From positions 3,658,001 to 3,722,000 of the forward strand of contig NZ_CP096258.1 of the NCBI RefSeq assembly GCF_023205015.1: 64,000 nt of DNA, given 5' to 3'. The first letter of the stretch is position 1. Each line of letters starts with the position of its first letter. Position numbers and translations under genes: made by a program. Source of the DNA: Providencia rettgeri (GTDB lineage: Bacteria; Pseudomonadota; Gammaproteobacteria; Enterobacterales; Enterobacteriaceae). The notes under the pieces are model-generated. The model made no database searches, had not been told where the DNA came from, and was given only the letters and a program-made list of their open reading frames with translations. Shown piece by piece: positions 62,215 to 64,000 of the stretch.

Positions 62215-62342
62215 GTAAACTCTAAATAGTTTGAGTTGTAGGTAGGTGGCAAATTGAGTCATCCCGTGAGCATACATAAGTATGTGACTCGGGTGACTCA
62301 ATGAAGCCAACACCCCTACCGCTCAAAATATAACGAGTTTAC
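62215..62342. repeat. ERIC element
   Basis: A 128-base imperfect palindrome with inverted ends GTAAACTC/GAGTTTAC and the central ERIC-type hairpin (CATACATAAGTATGTGACT, then GGGTGA). The right arm GAAGCCAACACCCCTACCG matches the ERIC arm pattern. Length fits the 127-base full element. It ends inside yhaJ, supplying its stop codon. Confidence 0.85.
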
Positions 62343-63232
62343 ACTCTAAATAATTTTGGGATCTCTCGGAGACACCACGACTTAGCCTCCCCCATACTAT
62401 CTCTACGCCACGCCATAATAATATTCGTCTCATGGCTATACTCTGCACCAACCACCTTCAAACGCCCTTCACGAATATCTTGTTCAACTATGGGGTACGG
62501 CATTGTCGCAACACCCAGGCCTGCCAATAACGCATTGTGTTTATCTTCAATCGTCGACACCGTTAATCGTTGCTGCTTATCCAACAACTGCACCGTTATC
62601 ACGGGTCGCTCACGTGCGGTATCAGCCACGGCGATCCCACGGTACTTCACTCGAGTCGCATCAGATAACGGTTCAGGCTCTTGATGGATGGGATGATCTG
62701 GACTCGCTACGTAAATATGGTTAATGGTATATAACGATTTAGAGTTAATCTCTGAAGATGACCGGAAATGCATATCAGGGGCAATCACGATATCCGCTTT
62801 ACCGCTTTCAAGTCGCTCCCATGCCCCCGCTAAGACCTCAGTAATCAAAGATAACTGGGTTTCTGACTTTTCCGCCAATCGTTCCACCAGCGGAAAAAGA
62901 GAATGAGCAGGAACTAACGCTTCGCACACAATGGTTAAATGTGTTTCCCATCCTTTGGCAAGGGCCTCTGCGTCAGATGTTAGCTTATCAGCGGCTTCAA
63001 GTAGGATCCGACCTCTATCAAGTAGCATCCTACCGACATTAGTAAACTTAGTTCTATGCCCTGAACGGTCAAATAAAATGACATCAAGCTCTTCTTCTAA
63101 TTTTTGCATGGTATAGCTCAGCGCAGAAGGGACTCTCCCCAACTCTTCAGCGGCTGCAGCAAAACTACCACGGCGATCGATTGCATCCATAACTCTTAAT
63201 GATTCAAGCGTTAATGCTCTCTCTTTACTCAT
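62339..63232 (-). CDS. yhaJ: LysR-type regulator YhaJ
   Basis: A 297-residue LysR regulator. The N-terminal winged helix is RVMDAIDRRGSFAAAAEELG, followed by SALSYTMQKLEEELDVILF; the C-terminal domain is a substrate-binding fold (about 92-297). In E. coli YhaJ controls yqjF and the neighbouring yhaK and responds to aromatic explosive-like compounds. The last codons and stop come from the ERIC end. It is divergent from yhaK. Confidence 0.9.
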   Translation of the reverse strand: MSKERALTLESLRVMDAIDRRGSFAAAAEELGRVPSALSYTMQKLEEELDVILFDRSGHRTKFTNVGRMLLDRGRILLEAADKLTSDAEALAKGWETHLTIVCEALVPAHSLFPLVERLAEKSETQLSLITEVLAGAWERLESGKADIVIAPDMHFRSSSEINSKSLYTINHIYVASPDHPIHQEPEPLSDATRVKYRGIAVADTARERPVITVQLLDKQQRLTVSTIEDKHNALLAGLGVATMPYPIVEQDIREGRLKVVGAEYSHETNIIMAWRRDSMGEAKSWCLREIPKLFRV

Positions 63233-63355
63233 GAAGCTTCTCTTTCAGGAAATTTGAACAAGGGAAACAGATTAACTGGCTAACAATTCAACGTCCAGCT
63301 ATTTATTATAACAATAGATTATTAACTTATTTATTTTTGATGGGGGGTAACCATT

Positions 63356-64000
63356 ATGATGATACTGAGACCCGCTAATCATTGCGGCAAAGCTGATTAT
63401 GGTTGGCTACAAGCGCGTTATTCCTTTTCATTTGGCCATTATTTTGACCCAGACTTTATGGGTTTTAAAACACTCAGAGTGCTAAATCAAGAAGTTATCG
63501 CGCCACAAAATGCATTACAGCCAAGAACCTACCCACATGTCGATATCTTAAATATCATATTAAAAGGGCATGCGGAGTATCGTGATAGCTCAGGTAATAC
63601 TATCCAAGCGAATGAAGGGGAATGTGTGCGTTTTTCACCGCGCCCAGATCTCAGTTACAGTGAACAAAATGTGTGCCCAAAAACACCGCTAACACGTTTA
63701 CAGCTCTGGCTCAATGCTTGCCCACAGCTAGAATCGTTACCTTTGCAAAAAATAACCATTAATGAAAATGAGAACAGACTGATCGCATCTCCTGACGGGG
63801 AGCAACAAAGTATTCAATTACGTCAACAAATTTGGATCACCCAAATTCATTTGGCAGCCAATGAATCATTAGTTATAACGCTAAAAGGAAGAAACTCATT
63901 TCTTCAATCTATACATGGTGGAGCAACATTGCGTACACCAAAAGGCGAGCAGTTAGGAATGAATTGCAATGACGGGGCGTTTATCCAAGACGATAATCAA
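63356..64000 (+). CDS. yhaK: Pirin-family protein YhaK (cut by window end)
   Basis: A pirin-like cupin, 215 codons visible and still open at the window end. SFGHYFDPDFMGFKTLRVLN and HVDILNIILKGHAEYRDS carry the conserved His residues of the N-terminal cupin metal site. GGGGGG lies before the two adjacent ATG codons (63356, 63359). Same order as E. coli yhaJ-yhaK, where yhaK responds to oxidative and nitrosative stress. Confidence 0.9.
   Translation, partial: MMILRPANHCGKADYGWLQARYSFSFGHYFDPDFMGFKTLRVLNQEVIAPQNALQPRTYPHVDILNIILKGHAEYRDSSGNTIQANEGECVRFSPRPDLSYSEQNVCPKTPLTRLQLWLNACPQLESLPLQKITINENENRLIASPDGEQQSIQLRQQIWITQIHLAANESLVITLKGRNSFLQSIHGGATLRTPKGEQLGMNCNDGAFIQDDNQ

Noticed and set aside
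62251..62305. Central hairpin of the ERIC element as a rho-independent terminator
   Set aside because: No T run on either side, and the longer palindrome explains it; yqjF already has a strong terminator at 62094.

Overview
The window comes from a gammaproteobacterial chromosome, most probably Enterobacterales of the Providencia / Morganellaceae type. This is inferred from near-E. coli protein sequences for the hyb and fadH-sstT-alx-yqj-yha genes, E. coli-like gene order at the right end, an ERIC element, and a moderately AT-rich base composition. Species cannot be fixed from the sequence alone.

Left end (1-8379, all minus strand): the periplasm-facing, membrane-bound [NiFe]-hydrogenase-2 operon hybO-A-B-C-D, and upstream of it on the same strand the maturation gene hypF. 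A perfect FNR-type box lies in the 590-bp gap before hybO, which fits anaerobic expression.

Centre-left (8843-21850, all plus strand): a 13-kb, 14-gene catabolic cluster. It encodes a three-component Rieske oxygenase (ferredoxin, short alpha subunit, FAD reductase), two SDR enzymes, an extradiol (VOC) dioxygenase, an alpha/beta hydrolase, a cupin, an aldehyde dehydrogenase, a ThDP enzyme, an aspartate-dehydrogenase-like enzyme, an MFS transporter and an IclR regulator. The upper steps (dioxygenation, diol dehydrogenation, ring opening, C-C hydrolysis) can be assigned. The usual hydratase/aldolase lower pathway is absent and replaced by ThDP + ALDH + AspDH-like enzymes, so the substrate and end products are unknown. 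A pair of GTTTC-N6-GAAAC operators precedes the first gene. This is the best candidate for an undescribed system here. A minus-strand deaminase follows.

Centre (22860-51949): an apparently complete P2-superfamily prophage with HP1/K139-like late gene order, inserted in the 3' end of a tRNA-Ile2(CAU) gene and bounded by a 52-bp direct repeat. From left to right it carries int, a WYL-like membrane protein, a 186-type CI repressor, Cox/Apl and CII regulators, small early genes, replication initiator A, a LexA-box-controlled small gene (candidate Tum-like antirepressor), an Ogr-type activator, portal, terminase, capsid, tail, lysis (holin, endolysin, Rz/Rz1), a frameshifted tail chaperone, tape measure, baseplate, tail fibre and a hub/spike. 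Several cargo genes (24029-24964, 27353-27625, 36586-36996) do not belong to the phage core. Binding-site arrays for Int and Cox/Apl can be read directly. The chromosomal flank left of the prophage resembles the prophage's own right end, suggesting an older integration at the same tRNA.

Right end (52339-64000): ordinary chromosome: a DapB-like dehydrogenase, a GNAT acetyltransferase, fadH, sstT, alx with a yybP-ykoY-type manganese riboswitch leader, yqjA, yqjD-E-K-F, an ERIC element touching the yhaJ stop codon, yhaJ, and a yhaK (pirin) gene cut by the window end.
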